A stretch of DNA of 64,000 nucleotides from contig CALMYB010000008.1 of NCBI GenBank assembly GCA_937873515.1, forward strand, positions 1 to 64,000. The letters run 5' to 3'. The stretch is from an uncultured Acidobacteriota bacterium. Lineage in GTDB: Bacteria > Acidobacteriota > Blastocatellia > Pyrinomonadales > Pyrinomonadaceae. Shown piece after piece: positions 18,200 through 27,263 of this stretch (the stretch's first letter is position 1; each line of letters starts with the position of its first letter). Both the position numbers and the translations under genes were made by a program. Under the pieces are notes generated by a model. It was not told the origin of the DNA. It made no database searches and worked only from the letters and a program-made list of their open reading frames with translations.

Positions 18200-18365
18200 G
18201 TTGGTTTCTCCATTTGTCAGCTGATTAAGAACGGGTTTGCCCGATGACAACAATGCGAAGCGAACCATTCTCGGTCGGTTTTCAAGTTGAGACCCTGGAG
18301 TGTTCTACGCTAAGATATCTATGCTTTTTGACGACATCTGTTGTCCTAAACACGACAGAGCCAGT

Positions 18366-18414
18366 TAAAAACAAAAAGGCCTCGAGGATCGCTTCAACCG
18401 ATCTTCGGGGCTTT
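18366..18414 (-). terminator. Rho-independent terminator in leader region
   Basis: On the minus strand AAAGCCCCGAAGATCG and CGATCCTCGAGGCCTTT form a long stem with few mismatches around a 7-base loop, followed by TTTTTGTTTTT. It lies between a candidate promoter at 18548-18576 and the exported-protein operon that starts at 18199, so it may act as an attenuator or end a small RNA. Apart from these elements the 560-base gap between 18200 and 18762 shows no gene. Confidence 0.65.
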
Positions 18415-18547
18415 GTCTGTTAGTACAAAAATCCTTGCCTCTACAAAACGAACTACGACAACCGCATCAAAAGAGCGGTCGCCGAGGTGGTTCGAGTAAA
18501 AGCGTGAGGAACTCATATAATGTTCTACATAGGATTTGAGTGCGCCA

Positions 18548-18576
18548 ATTCTGCTCTCATTTTATTTGGTTGTCAA
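18548..18576 (-). promoter_or_regulatory. Candidate sigma70-type promoter directed leftward
   Basis: Reading the minus strand, a perfect TTGACA (plus-strand 18571-18576) is followed after 17 bases by CAGAAT (18548-18553), a four-of-six match to the -10 consensus. It points toward the exported-protein operon and the leader terminator. The match is good but based on sequence alone. Confidence 0.4.
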
Positions 18577-18696
18577 GCGGTTTTTTTTTTTGCGGCAGGT
18601 TAACTGTTGTGAATACAGTGGTTAGTAGCTCTTAACGAAGGATGAGAATAGATTCACCGTAGAGAGACTGCTCCATTGGTGGCGGAGTCGAGGATC

Positions 18697-18734
18697 GACA
18701 AAAAAAGGGAAGTGGGCGTTTTCGCACCCACTTC
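18697..18734 (-). terminator. Rho-independent terminator after the FecR-type gene
   Basis: The minus strand reads GAAGTGGG, a ten-base loop, CCCACTTC, then CCTTTTTTT. The stem is perfect and the T-run is classic. It lies 29 bases past the stop codon of the FecR-domain gene and very probably ends its transcript. Confidence 0.85.
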
Positions 18735-18762
18735 TCTCTTGATTCGTCTATTGCCGAGACCG

Positions 18763-20811
18763 TTATTGTCGTTTGCCGTCTTTTCCTCTTGAGAGAGGTG
18801 CGGACGGTGCCTCTTTGCGAGACGGCGGGGGAGACGGCCGCGATTCGTTGTGAGGCTGCGGCTTCGGCTCATAACGCGGCTGTGGCTGCGGCTTTGGCTC
18901 ATACCGAGGTTGCGGCTGCGGCTTTGGCTCGTAACGCGGCGTATCCTGCCGCGGCGTTTCGAGCGGTGCACGCGGAGTGCGCGGCCTCGGCTCATATTGC
19001 GGCTGAGATTCCGTACGCGGCGTTTCGAGCGGTGCACGCGGAGTGCGCGGCCTCGGCTCATACTGCGGCTGAGATTCTGTACGCGGCGTTTCGAGCGGTG
19101 CGGTCGGTGTTCGCGGACGCACCGGCGTTGATTCGTTCGATCGGGGCTGTGTCGGCCGCGGATTCATGATCGTGAGCGGCGGCCTTTCCACTGCGCCTGT
19201 CGGCCGCGAATTCGGCTCCGGCCTGCCTCGTGTCGGATCCGGCGTAAGGATCTCTCTGCCGCCCAGAATTCGATCTTTGCGTAGCACGTTATCGAGCGGT
19301 GCACGCGGCGTACGTGCTGCCGCACCCGTGCGGATCGTATCAAAACGCTCTGCCGTCGCCGGTGTCTTTACGGACATCGGGCTGGGCCGCGAACCATTGA
19401 TCTCCGTTCCGGGTGGGAGCAGAGGCGGTGTGGATGAACCCTCGCGGACGGACTTTACGACAGACTGTGCGACCTCGAGCGGCGGCTGGACATTCCGCTG
19501 CTTGCTGCCGAACTGATCGCGGCTTACGGCGACCACGCCCGTCGTCGGAACGGTCTGGAGCGGCGGCACATTGTCGCGAATGAATCCGGGGCCGAGTATG
19601 CCGGGCGTCGGTGTCGGGTTCGGATTTCCTCCGTTGCCTCCACCGTTTCCATTGCCATTTCCGTTGCCGGGATAGTGATTGCCGCCGCCATTGTGATTCC
19701 CGCCGTAATGGCCGTTCCAATGCGAGTTGTAGTTGTAATATCCGTAGTGATACGGCAGCGGATACCAGCAGATGTCGTTGTTATAGACCGTCATATAGAC
19801 GAGCGCCGGACGCCACCAGCTTCTGTCGGATCGATAGTAACCATACGGCGTCCAGGCCCAATATCCGTTGACCCAGATCCAGCGTCCGTGGTGATAGGTC
19901 GCCCAGCCCCACGGTTCGTCATTGACCCACGTCCAGCCGTACGGCGGCAGCCAACGCCATTGTCCGTAGCGATACGGCGACCAGTTCGAGTAAGAACTGA
20001 TCGACGAACCGTATGGCCGCCAGATATAGCCGTAGGACGATGTGTAGCTCCATTGGCCGTAGTCATCGAGGTCCTCGGCGCCGTACATATCATCGTCGTA
20101 ATATTTTCCGTAATAAGCGGTCGCAAGATCGCTGTCGATCTTCTTCTGGCGGTCGCCGATCCAATCGGCAAACTTGTCATCGAATGACGAAATGTTGCCG
20201 ACCTGCGTCTCGCCGGCGTAGTCGCCGCTGACGTAGATGCGGGCCTGCCTGCCTGAGCTAAGCGTCATTCCGGCGGTCTGCGAATAGATGCGTGCCTGGC
20301 CGCCTTCCAATGCGGAGACGAGGACGGGATCGCTTGTCTCGTATCCCGCGTCGATGCGGTAAAGTCCGTCGCGTTCGAGAGCGATCGTCGTCGAAGGTGC
20401 GTCGACCTCAAAATAGCCGCGTGCCTTGTCGAAATTTACGACGCGCATCGCCGCGGAACCTCGCGGCACCGAGACGGCGATCCCTTGGTCCGTCAGGGTC
20501 TCGATCTTCAGGCCGGCGTCGCCGTCCAGCCAAAGATAGGTGTTGCGGTCGAACTGTATCTCAAGCCGTGCGGACTTCGACGTGACGAGCTGGTCGCCCT
20601 CGACGATCGGCAGGTTGTCGTCCGCCTCTTCCCATTCGAGAGCGTCGCGACGGCGTATCTGAGCGTCGCCTTTGAGCTTGCTGATACGTGCGACGCGGGT
20701 CGTTATCTCGGGTTGGTTGTCGCCGCTTTCCGAGTAATCTTGGGCGTAGATGCCGGATGCGAGCAGCATCAACGCTGCCGCCATTAACAGTAATTTTGCT
20801 GAGGAACGCAT
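18763..20811 (-). CDS. FecR-domain, Trp/Tyr-rich (DUF6600-like) exported protein
   Basis: An exported 682-residue protein. After the signal peptide (residues 1-23) comes a FecR-like beta domain (about 40-210: RISKLKGDAQIRR, GDQLVTSKSARLEIQF, FEVDAPSTTIAL). A strikingly Trp/Tyr/Gly-rich segment follows (about 255-350, with phrases such as WRPYGSS and WRWLPPYGWTWV, DUF6600-like), then an Asn/Gly-rich run (NGNGNGNGGGNGG). The last third is Pro/Arg-rich and built from tandem repeats of 22 and 10 residues. Proteins of this plan are found at the cell surface of Acidobacteriota and Myxococcota; their role is not established. No anti-sigma partner is next to it. The C-terminal repeats look intrinsically disordered. 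Confidence 0.8.
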   Translation of the reverse strand: MRSSAKLLLMAAALMLLASGIYAQDYSESGDNQPEITTRVARISKLKGDAQIRRRDALEWEEADDNLPIVEGDQLVTSKSARLEIQFDRNTYLWLDGDAGLKIETLTDQGIAVSVPRGSAAMRVVNFDKARGYFEVDAPSTTIALERDGLYRIDAGYETSDPVLVSALEGGQARIYSQTAGMTLSSGRQARIYVSGDYAGETQVGNISSFDDKFADWIGDRQKKIDSDLATAYYGKYYDDDMYGAEDLDDYGQWSYTSSYGYIWRPYGSSISSYSNWSPYRYGQWRWLPPYGWTWVNDEPWGWATYHHGRWIWVNGYWAWTPYGYYRSDRSWWRPALVYMTVYNNDICWYPLPYHYGYYNYNSHWNGHYGGNHNGGGNHYPGNGNGNGNGGGNGGNPNPTPTPGILGPGFIRDNVPPLQTVPTTGVVAVSRDQFGSKQRNVQPPLEVAQSVVKSVREGSSTPPLLPPGTEINGSRPSPMSVKTPATAERFDTIRTGAAARTPRAPLDNVLRKDRILGGREILTPDPTRGRPEPNSRPTGAVERPPLTIMNPRPTQPRSNESTPVRPRTPTAPLETPRTESQPQYEPRPRTPRAPLETPRTESQPQYEPRPRTPRAPLETPRQDTPRYEPKPQPQPRYEPKPQPQPRYEPKPQPHNESRPSPPPSRKEAPSAPLSRGKDGKRQ
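18866..19148. repeat. Nested tandem repeats in the FecR-type gene
   Basis: Two tandem arrays sit back to back in frame. A 30-bp unit starts at 18866, 18896 and 18926 (protein YEPKPQPQPR). A 66-bp unit starts at 18951, 19017 and 19083 (protein unit containing PRTPRAPLETPRTESQPQ), the first two nearly identical and the third diverged after about 20 bases. Unit lengths are multiples of three, so copy-number changes would keep the frame. Confidence 0.9.
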
Positions 20812-20888
20812 ATTTTAAAACTCCGATCGGTCCGACGAAGAGATGTGCTGCGGCGTCATCCTAACTCTATATCGCCGCTGTCGCTTCC

Positions 20889-20904
20889 AAAAATTGCAAT
20901 TTTT
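20889..20904. promoter_or_regulatory. Perfect 16-bp palindrome in a divergent promoter region
   Basis: AAAAATTGCAATTTTT is perfectly self-complementary and lies in the 254-base gap between the FecR-type gene (leftward) and the SnoaL-like gene (rightward). It could be an operator for either gene or simply an AT-rich chance palindrome. Confidence 0.3.
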
Positions 20905-21065
20905 GTGCCGAAGGCCCTAATAACCCGGAAATGCGGGAAACTGCTCGCAATGGGATCGAATTTTGCAGGAAAGCGTGTAGTAAGATAATAGACAGTTGAC
21001 GATTTGGTGCAAAATGAGCGGCCTTTTGGCGGGTCGCATGCCTGATCGCCGGACGAGATCGAATT

Positions 21066-21581
21066 ATGAGAAAGATATTTATCAGCGCGTCCTTTGTGTT
21101 GTTGGCGGCAACCCTTGGCTTTGGGCAGAAGAGTACGGGAGGAAAGAAGGCAGATCCGACGGCTCCCGTGAAGGCCGCTTTCGAGAGCCTGATCGACGGT
21201 ATCCGTGAGGTTAATTCGGCAAAGGTGCTCGATGGTTATGAGAAGAGCGACCGCATTCTGATCTTCAACAACAACGGCTCTGCGACGATCGGTTGGGAGA
21301 ACATCAAGTCGAACACCGAATCTTCATATCCGAAGATCAAGAACGTGACGCTCGATATAACCGGCCTCCGTATCGAGATGCTGAGCAAGACGGCGGCCTA
21401 CGTGACCTGCAAATGGAAACAGACGCAGGAATATGACGGGAACCCGGAGAGCGCGTCGGGCAGAATGACGCTCGTTTATCGCCTGATCGGCAAGGATTGG
21501 AAGGTCGTGCATCGGCACACTTCGCCGGACAATCCGCCGGAGACGCGGCCGGTCTTCCCTTCGGAACGCGAACCCAAATAG
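21066..21581 (+). CDS. Exported SnoaL/DUF4440-like (NTF2-fold) protein
   Basis: A 171-residue protein with a signal peptide (MRKIFISASFVLLAATLGFG) and a single NTF2-like domain. The domain starts with a long helix (VKAAFESLIDGIREVNSAKV) and the phrase RILIFNNNGSATIGWENI, and ends with WKVVHRHTS, as in DUF4440/SnoaL_3 proteins. Such domains bind small ligands or act as scaffolds; no specific catalytic site can be assigned. It stands alone, divergent from the FecR-type gene and convergent with the GAF-like gene. Confidence 0.75.
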   Translation: MRKIFISASFVLLAATLGFGQKSTGGKKADPTAPVKAAFESLIDGIREVNSAKVLDGYEKSDRILIFNNNGSATIGWENIKSNTESSYPKIKNVTLDITGLRIEMLSKTAAYVTCKWKQTQEYDGNPESASGRMTLVYRLIGKDWKVVHRHTSPDNPPETRPVFPSEREPK

Positions 21582-21582
21582 C

Positions 21583-21617
21583 AAAAAGGCCGGAGCGGCG
21601 TAAAAACCGCACCGGCC
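21583..21617 (-). terminator. Rho-independent terminator after the GAF-like gene
   Basis: GGCCGGAGCGG and CCGCACCGGCC form an 11-bp stem with one A-A mismatch around an eight-base loop. On the minus strand it is followed by TTTTTGC, 24 bases beyond the stop of the leftward gene. It also sits right after the stop of the convergent gene and may serve both, though the plus-strand side lacks a T-run. Confidence 0.65.
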
Positions 21618-21641
21618 GAAAAAGGCTACCTATCGAACGGC

Positions 21642-23387
21642 CTAGGCGTGGACGCCCGCATATGCGGCGCCAAGCCTTTCTTCGTGGCCTTCGGCCAGCG
21701 AATTGACCAATTCATAGTGGAAGTAGTCGAATTTCGCAGCGACGATCGGAAGAACGCGATTATCGTACATCTCGCGTGAGCGGTCGATCGCTTCCTTCAG
21801 GCGGTCGTAAAGATCACCCGATTCGCGGCCCGCGGCAACGGTCTCCTGATTATAGAGTTTGATCTCGGAGACAAGCAGTTTCGCAAAGCGTCGTGCGTCC
21901 GTGTGGAAACGCCGTTCGTCGTCATCGACCTCGACAGGCAGATCGATATGGCGATCGCTCAGACGGCTGCGCGTGGACGAAACGACGGGCTTTTCTTCGA
22001 CCGGTGCTTCGACAGCGACAGGTGCGGCCGGTTCGCTAGGTGCAGCGTCAAACGGAGCGGGCTCAAAGGTATGCGCTACAGGTTCCGCCGCAGCCTCCTC
22101 GATCGGAACATTCGAGATCGTTTCGAAAGAATGAGCATCATAGCTCTCGGTAACGACCTCGGGAGTCGATTCGTAGTGCGGTTCCTCGACAATCTCAGCC
22201 TCTGGGGTCTCGACGGTCTCGGTGACCGCATTCGGGTCGAACGGGCTGTAACTCGGCAAGGTGTCGAAAGAGTAGTCGTGAGCAGGTTTGTGCGGAACTT
22301 CCTCGACCGCTTCCTCGACGGCTTGCGGAACGCTCTCTTCGACCGGCTGACTTTCTTCGACGGCCGGTGCCGGTTCGTAGGAATATGTCGGTTCTTCGAC
22401 AGGCGCTTCATCGTACGAACTTCTTTCAACCTCGTAAGACTGGTCACTTGCGTGTGACTCGGCCTGTTGAACAGGTTCTTCCGGTATTGCTTCGTAGGCA
22501 TCGGAGTACGACTGACTGTCCGTGAACGTAAAGCTCGTCGAATCGGCCGGTGCAACGTAACCGCTCTCAGGCTGCGGTATCGATGCCGGCTGCTTTGCGG
22601 ACGCGAGAAGTTCGACGGTTAGGCCTGCGATCTTGACGAGCGTTTCGAGCGCATCGAGATTTACGTTGACGCCTTCGATGCCGTAATCGGCATAAAGAAC
22701 GGCGACGCCGCGGCCGCGTGCGACGAGCGGAATGGCGTACATTCTGTCAGGACGGCCGAAATCAAGAGCTTCGAGGTAATGGGCATCGTCGTGGAACGTG
22801 CCGTAATTGCCTTCGGCGGTCGCGAGCGAGGCGACGGCCTTGCCAAGGACGGTATCATTGGCCGTCGGGAAGATGATGTCGCGGATGGGCGAATTCTCCT
22901 CATTCGCCTCTTTACCGAAGACCTTCCAACCCGTGAAATTCTCGCTCTTTATGATAAAGAACGCTCCACGCGGCGTGTATTGGGCGGCGTGTTCGATAAG
23001 GGCTTTTAGGATGGTCGCCTGGCTGTCTTTCGAGCTGATGTCGTTGATCGCGTCCTTCAGCTCGGCGAAGTTCGCGGTCGGCATCGAAGCTTTCTCAAGC
23101 TCTTCGGCCTCGGCGATCGCGGCGGCCGTGATCTTCGCACCTTCGTCGCGCGAAAGGCGCATATGTTCGACAACGGATTCGGTAAAGCCGGCGTCGAGCT
23201 TGCGTTCGGAACCAAAGCGCGCGGCAAAGCCTACAAAAGCCTCGTCGATGCGCGTCTTTTGAGCGTCAAGCTCGGCTTCGATCTGCTTTTGAAAGTCAGC
23301 GACTTCGCCTTTCATTTCGGCGATAATGTCTTTTAGATAATTCTCGAATTCGCTGCGTAGGCTTAGCTCGAGTTCTTCACTATTCAC
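21642..23387 (-). CDS. Coiled-coil, GAF-like protein with acidic linker
   Basis: A cytoplasmic-looking protein of 581 residues with four parts. The first is an N-terminal helical or coiled-coil region (about 1-120). The second is a GAF-like alpha/beta domain (about 120-265: GAFFIIKSENFTGW, MYAIPLVARGRGVAVLYADY). The third is a long Glu/Pro/Ser-rich disordered linker (about 270-500). The last is a conserved helical end (ERRFHTDARRFAKLLVSEIK then REMYDNRVLP), which I have seen in other signalling-type proteins of this phylum. No kinase or regulator domain is present. It may bind a ligand through the GAF-like domain and recruit a partner through the tail; this is inference. Confidence 0.65.
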   Translation of the reverse strand: MNSEELELSLRSEFENYLKDIIAEMKGEVADFQKQIEAELDAQKTRIDEAFVGFAARFGSERKLDAGFTESVVEHMRLSRDEGAKITAAAIAEAEELEKASMPTANFAELKDAINDISSKDSQATILKALIEHAAQYTPRGAFFIIKSENFTGWKVFGKEANEENSPIRDIIFPTANDTVLGKAVASLATAEGNYGTFHDDAHYLEALDFGRPDRMYAIPLVARGRGVAVLYADYGIEGVNVNLDALETLVKIAGLTVELLASAKQPASIPQPESGYVAPADSTSFTFTDSQSYSDAYEAIPEEPVQQAESHASDQSYEVERSSYDEAPVEEPTYSYEPAPAVEESQPVEESVPQAVEEAVEEVPHKPAHDYSFDTLPSYSPFDPNAVTETVETPEAEIVEEPHYESTPEVVTESYDAHSFETISNVPIEEAAAEPVAHTFEPAPFDAAPSEPAAPVAVEAPVEEKPVVSSTRSRLSDRHIDLPVEVDDDERRFHTDARRFAKLLVSEIKLYNQETVAAGRESGDLYDRLKEAIDRSREMYDNRVLPIVAAKFDYFHYELVNSLAEGHEERLGAAYAGVHA

Positions 23388-23606
23388 AATACTTCTCCTC
23401 CGTAAGGCAAAACAGAAAAAGGTCGGGGTTTATTATACTCGCAAAGATACGATAGATGTGCGGCGTCAAATTGGTGGCCCAACTTCTGAGGTAACGCCGG
23501 CAGGCGCCGGCCTTCACTCGAAATTATGCCGAATTTCAGAATATAAAGTCAAGAAAATCTTTTTTAACATAGATTTACCGCTTATAAGCTCGCGGGAGTC
23601 CGGCAG

Positions 23607-24113
23607 CTACCCTTCAACCAGGAAAGCGACGTGTCGTGCGATGAAGGCAAGATCGACGGCATTTTTCTCCTCATCGATCCAATGCGGGGTCGTCTCGCTG
23701 CGGACGAGCGCGAGCGAGCGGCTTTGTCTCGGGAGCCCGAAGTGGATAATGTCGGCCGCCGCCAGCGAATTGCCGCGTAGGATGCCGCTCGAGGGTTTCC
23801 GCGGCCAACCGGCACGCACCTCGAGGCATCGTACTCCGAATGAGATGATCAGCCGCGAGCCGTCCATACGTCCGCTGCCGCGTGCGAATTCGTAGGGCTC
23901 GTCGCGTTCGATCTTTAGTGCGGGCTGAGTTCGAGCGGCTTCAAAGGCCGCCTCGATGAATGAATCGAGAAGCCAATTCGCCGCCGTCGTTCTCAGCAGG
24001 TCATTGGAAGCCTTGAGCCGGAGATATTCGACAATGTCCGTTCGGCCCGAGACCTCCGCGTTTTGGATGGCGGATTCGAGCAGTTGCTGCCAGGTTGAAT
24101 CGAGCTCGTTCAT
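23607..24113 (-). CDS. Conserved hypothetical protein, 168 residues
   Basis: The protein has an alpha-helical N-terminus (SAIQNAEVSGRTDIVEYLRL) and a beta-rich middle with RLIISFGVRCLEVRAGWPR. It has no signal peptide or membrane segment. The domain is not recognised; the size and composition are those of a real soluble protein. It lies 219 bases upstream of the GAF-like gene on the same strand and 82 bases from the divergent TPR gene. The gap to the GAF-like gene contains only a GC-rich hairpin (GCCGGCAGGCGCCGGC near 23496). Confidence 0.55.
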   Translation of the reverse strand: MNELDSTWQQLLESAIQNAEVSGRTDIVEYLRLKASNDLLRTTAANWLLDSFIEAAFEAARTQPALKIERDEPYEFARGSGRMDGSRLIISFGVRCLEVRAGWPRKPSSGILRGNSLAAADIIHFGLPRQSRSLALVRSETTPHWIDEEKNAVDLAFIARHVAFLVEG

Positions 24114-24195
24114 CTTAAAAGGAAGAGGATAAGGCCTGACGGGCGAAAATGCGAAGCTTCGTGCTATCCTGAACCATCCGGAAGCCGCCTATCTT

Positions 24196-27100
24196 ATGAG
24201 GATCTTTGCGTTATTTCTCCTATTTATCATCGCGTTGGCGCCTGCGTTCACTCAGCAGACGCAGACAAAGAAGAAGCCGGAAAAGGCAGCTAAAAAGACG
24301 GCCGCGACACCAAAAGCGAAGCCGACGCCGAAGAGAACTGCTTCGAAACCAAAAGGGAATGTAGCGGCAAAGGCCAAAGCAACGCCGAAGCCTACGCCGA
24401 AAAAGCCGAAGCTCGATGAATCTGCCGAGTGGGAGAAGTGCATTGCCCTAACGGATGCTGCCGAAGCGATCGCGTCATTTAAGCAGTTCATTGCGAACTT
24501 TCCAGCGAGCAAGAACATGGCCGAGGCCCAGAGACGTTTGTCGGGCTCGGAAGCGGCACTTGCAGATGCACATTTTGAACTGAACGAAATTGAACCCGCG
24601 TTAAAGCTCTACGCGGCCGCGGCGGACGACGTACCAAAGCCGATTCCCGACACGCTTTTCAACGAAAGACTCTCAAAGGTCCCGGCAAAGCTCTATTGGA
24701 AAGGCTATCGCGGCCAGGCGCTCGACATCGCAAGAAAGCTCGAAGATAAGGCAGACGCCCCGCAATTAAAGGAACTCGCCGGTTTTTACCTAACGATCGA
24801 GAGCGGCGACAATGCACGCCGTGCGGCAACTTCGGCGATAGCGTTGGCTCCGGACTCGGCCGGCTATTTGATGCTCGCTCTTGCCGACCGCGTGGATTTT
24901 GACCTCGACAGATCTGCCGCAGCCTATGCGAAGGCACTCGAACTCGACCCCGCAAGCATTCAGGCAAAGCGCGGCCTTGCCGAAGCATACCGTTCGCTCG
25001 GCCGCTCGGATGAGGCCGCGACGCTCTATCGCGAGATTTTGGCCGCTGACCCGACGAATCTTCCGGCGAAAACCGGTGTCATCCTTTCGCTTTTTGACGG
25101 CGGCAAGACTGCGGACGCCGAGAAGGAACTCGATGCGGCTCTGGCTGACAATCCTAACAACGTTATGCTTCTCGCCGGTGTCGCTTACTGGTATTCGTCT
25201 CACGGCCAGGGCGAGAAGGCGGTCGATTACGGCAGACGTGCCGTCACGGTCGAACCTCGGTTCATTTGGGGGCATATCGCTCTCGCACGCGGCCAGATGC
25301 TGCAGAAAATGCCGCTCGAAGCCGAAAAAACGCTCCTTTCCGCCCGACGCTACGGGAACTTCCCGACGATGGATTACGAGCTTGCCCGTGCGCGTGCTGC
25401 TGCCGGCTATTATCGCGAAGCCGCGGAGGGCATTGCGCGAAACTTTACGCTGAAAGACGGTGCGGTGACCACAAAGTTGGGCGGCCGCGTCGAGCGCTCT
25501 TCGGCGGACATCGGGGAACTCATCTCGTTCGAAAGACGTGCCAGCCTTTTTGAGCCGTTGAGCGACGCAGACAAGGAATCGGGCAAACCGCTGACCGCAT
25601 TGCTCGAATTTTGGCAGGCCGCAAACAGCGGCAACGCCGAGGCCGCTGGGTCCACCGCCGCTGCATTCGAATCCACGGGCCCGGATGCGATGAAGCTCCA
25701 TCGCGAGATCTTTGCGGCGTCGGTGCTCGTTGACAAGAAACTCGCCTCTGACGCGGCGATCGAACTCTTAAAGAACGCGGCGGCAAACTCCGGCACCGTA
25801 ATGGCCGCACCTGATCCGACGGCCGCGATCCTTGCCGACGAACTTTATCCGGCGCGCACGGCCGCCCTTGCACGCGGCGAAACGCTTGCTCCGAGCCCGG
25901 TCGCGGCGCCGACGCTTTCCGCGATCGTGCGAGGACGTATCGAAGAGCTGGCAGGTGCTGCTCTCGCAGAAAAAGGTGAGACGGACGAGGCACTGATCAG
26001 ATACAAACGCGGGTTGTCGGTCGCACCTGATGGTAGCGTCTGGCAGCGTTCGATCAACTGGCGCATAGGCACGCTTCTCGCTGCGCAAAACGATCTTGCC
26101 GGTGCGTTGCCGTATTTTCTTAAGGGATATAAGGGCGGTCCGCCGGATGTCGCGAAGTACGCGATCGTGAAGTCGGCTTACGCTCAGGTAAAGGGAGGTC
26201 TCGACGGCTTTGAGGCGGAAGCCGGACCTGATCCGCTTGCGAAACCAGAAACAGAGGTCGCAAAGGTCGAGAAGCCGGCCGCGGAACCAACGCCGACACC
26301 AGCGAGTGTCATATTGGGCGATCTTCCGCCGCTTCCGACGGAAACACCGACGGCAACGCCCGAACCTTCGCCGGAACCGACCGCTGAGGCGTCTCCGACA
26401 CCGGCGACGATAGTTGAGGCGGCTCCTTCGGCCTCGCCCACGCCAAGCGTTACGGCCACGCCGGCAGCAACGGCGACCGAACTATTTCCGTCGGTGGTGA
26501 TCGCGATACCAGATCCAAAGGCGGCAAAAAGCCCGAGTCCGACGCCGACGCCTGAGGCCGCCGTCGAAGCTACGCCAACGCCGTCTGCATCGCCAACGCC
26601 GGAACCGACGGTGGAACCGACTCCAACACAGACCCCGACAGTCGAAGCTGTTGCTGAAGCTGCACCAACGCCTTCGCCGACTCCCGAACCGACGATAGTA
26701 GAGCCGCCAACACCGACGCCGACGCCTGAAGCGTCGCCGTCCCCGGAACCGACAGTCGAAGCAACTCCGGCAGCGGAAGTGACTCCGATCGCGTCACCAA
26801 CACCCGAACCGGCGGTCGTCGAGCCCCCAGCATCAACGCCCACGCCATCAGCAACACCGGAGACGACTTCGACGCCCGAACCGAGTCCGACGCCGTCCGA
26901 GACGCCGCAGCCAACGGTTTTGGCAGATTCGAGGCCGCGCATCGCACGAGCGACGGCTGAGGGTGCAGAAATAAAACCATGCGTGATAACGACGAGTGAG
27001 ATCAGAATGTCGATGCCCGTTAAGGAGGAGCGTGGAATCATCGTCGGCACAGAGGACGATCGGGATCTTACGGGGCTAACGGCTGTTTCTGAGGGCGAAA

Positions 27101-27261
27101 AAGACCTGGAAGTCAGAGCCGTACCGGTTGCGGGGATCAAGAGCCGCTCACTTTACGTGATCAGATCGCTGACCGACAAGACGGGGATCTATCACGTCAA
27201 ATTCAGCTTGCCATGCGGATCGGCCGAATTGGAAGTGACGGTCGAATCACCGCCGAAGTGA
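24196..27261 (+). CDS. Large exported TPR protein with Pro-Thr-rich region
   Basis: An exported 1021-residue protein. It has a signal peptide (RIFALFLLFIIALAPAF), a Lys/Ala/Pro-rich segment (about 22-75) and many TPR-like helical repeats (about 80-690). A low-complexity Pro/Thr/Glu/Ala stretch follows (about 695-915, units like PTPTPEASPSPEPT), and last a small C-terminal domain with two cysteines (PCVITTSEIRMSMPVKEE to SLPCGSAELEVTVE). The basic segment could bind peptidoglycan or polysaccharide, and TPRs bind proteins, so a periplasmic assembly or scaffold role is plausible but unproven. It ends two bases from the convergent polysaccharide locus with no terminator visible between them. Confidence 0.78.
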   Translation: MRIFALFLLFIIALAPAFTQQTQTKKKPEKAAKKTAATPKAKPTPKRTASKPKGNVAAKAKATPKPTPKKPKLDESAEWEKCIALTDAAEAIASFKQFIANFPASKNMAEAQRRLSGSEAALADAHFELNEIEPALKLYAAAADDVPKPIPDTLFNERLSKVPAKLYWKGYRGQALDIARKLEDKADAPQLKELAGFYLTIESGDNARRAATSAIALAPDSAGYLMLALADRVDFDLDRSAAAYAKALELDPASIQAKRGLAEAYRSLGRSDEAATLYREILAADPTNLPAKTGVILSLFDGGKTADAEKELDAALADNPNNVMLLAGVAYWYSSHGQGEKAVDYGRRAVTVEPRFIWGHIALARGQMLQKMPLEAEKTLLSARRYGNFPTMDYELARARAAAGYYREAAEGIARNFTLKDGAVTTKLGGRVERSSADIGELISFERRASLFEPLSDADKESGKPLTALLEFWQAANSGNAEAAGSTAAAFESTGPDAMKLHREIFAASVLVDKKLASDAAIELLKNAAANSGTVMAAPDPTAAILADELYPARTAALARGETLAPSPVAAPTLSAIVRGRIEELAGAALAEKGETDEALIRYKRGLSVAPDGSVWQRSINWRIGTLLAAQNDLAGALPYFLKGYKGGPPDVAKYAIVKSAYAQVKGGLDGFEAEAGPDPLAKPETEVAKVEKPAAEPTPTPASVILGDLPPLPTETPTATPEPSPEPTAEASPTPATIVEAAPSASPTPSVTATPAATATELFPSVVIAIPDPKAAKSPSPTPTPEAAVEATPTPSASPTPEPTVEPTPTQTPTVEAVAEAAPTPSPTPEPTIVEPPTPTPTPEASPSPEPTVEATPAAEVTPIASPTPEPAVVEPPASTPTPSATPETTSTPEPSPTPSETPQPTVLADSRPRIARATAEGAEIKPCVITTSEIRMSMPVKEERGIIVGTEDDRDLTGLTAVSEGEKDLEVRAVPVAGIKSRSLYVIRSLTDKTGIYHVKFSLPCGSAELEVTVESPPK

Positions 27262-27263
27262 GC

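Noticed and set aside
18435..18508. Possible short protein fragment (LYKTNYDNRIKRAVAEVV) in the 18200-18762 gap
   Set aside because: Too short, no start signal, and the opposite strand carries a better leader/terminator explanation.
26184..27140. Long minus-strand frame opposite the TPR/Pro-Thr protein
   Set aside because: Low-complexity Ser/Val/Gly shadow of the Pro-Thr coding region; no ribosome site or domain.
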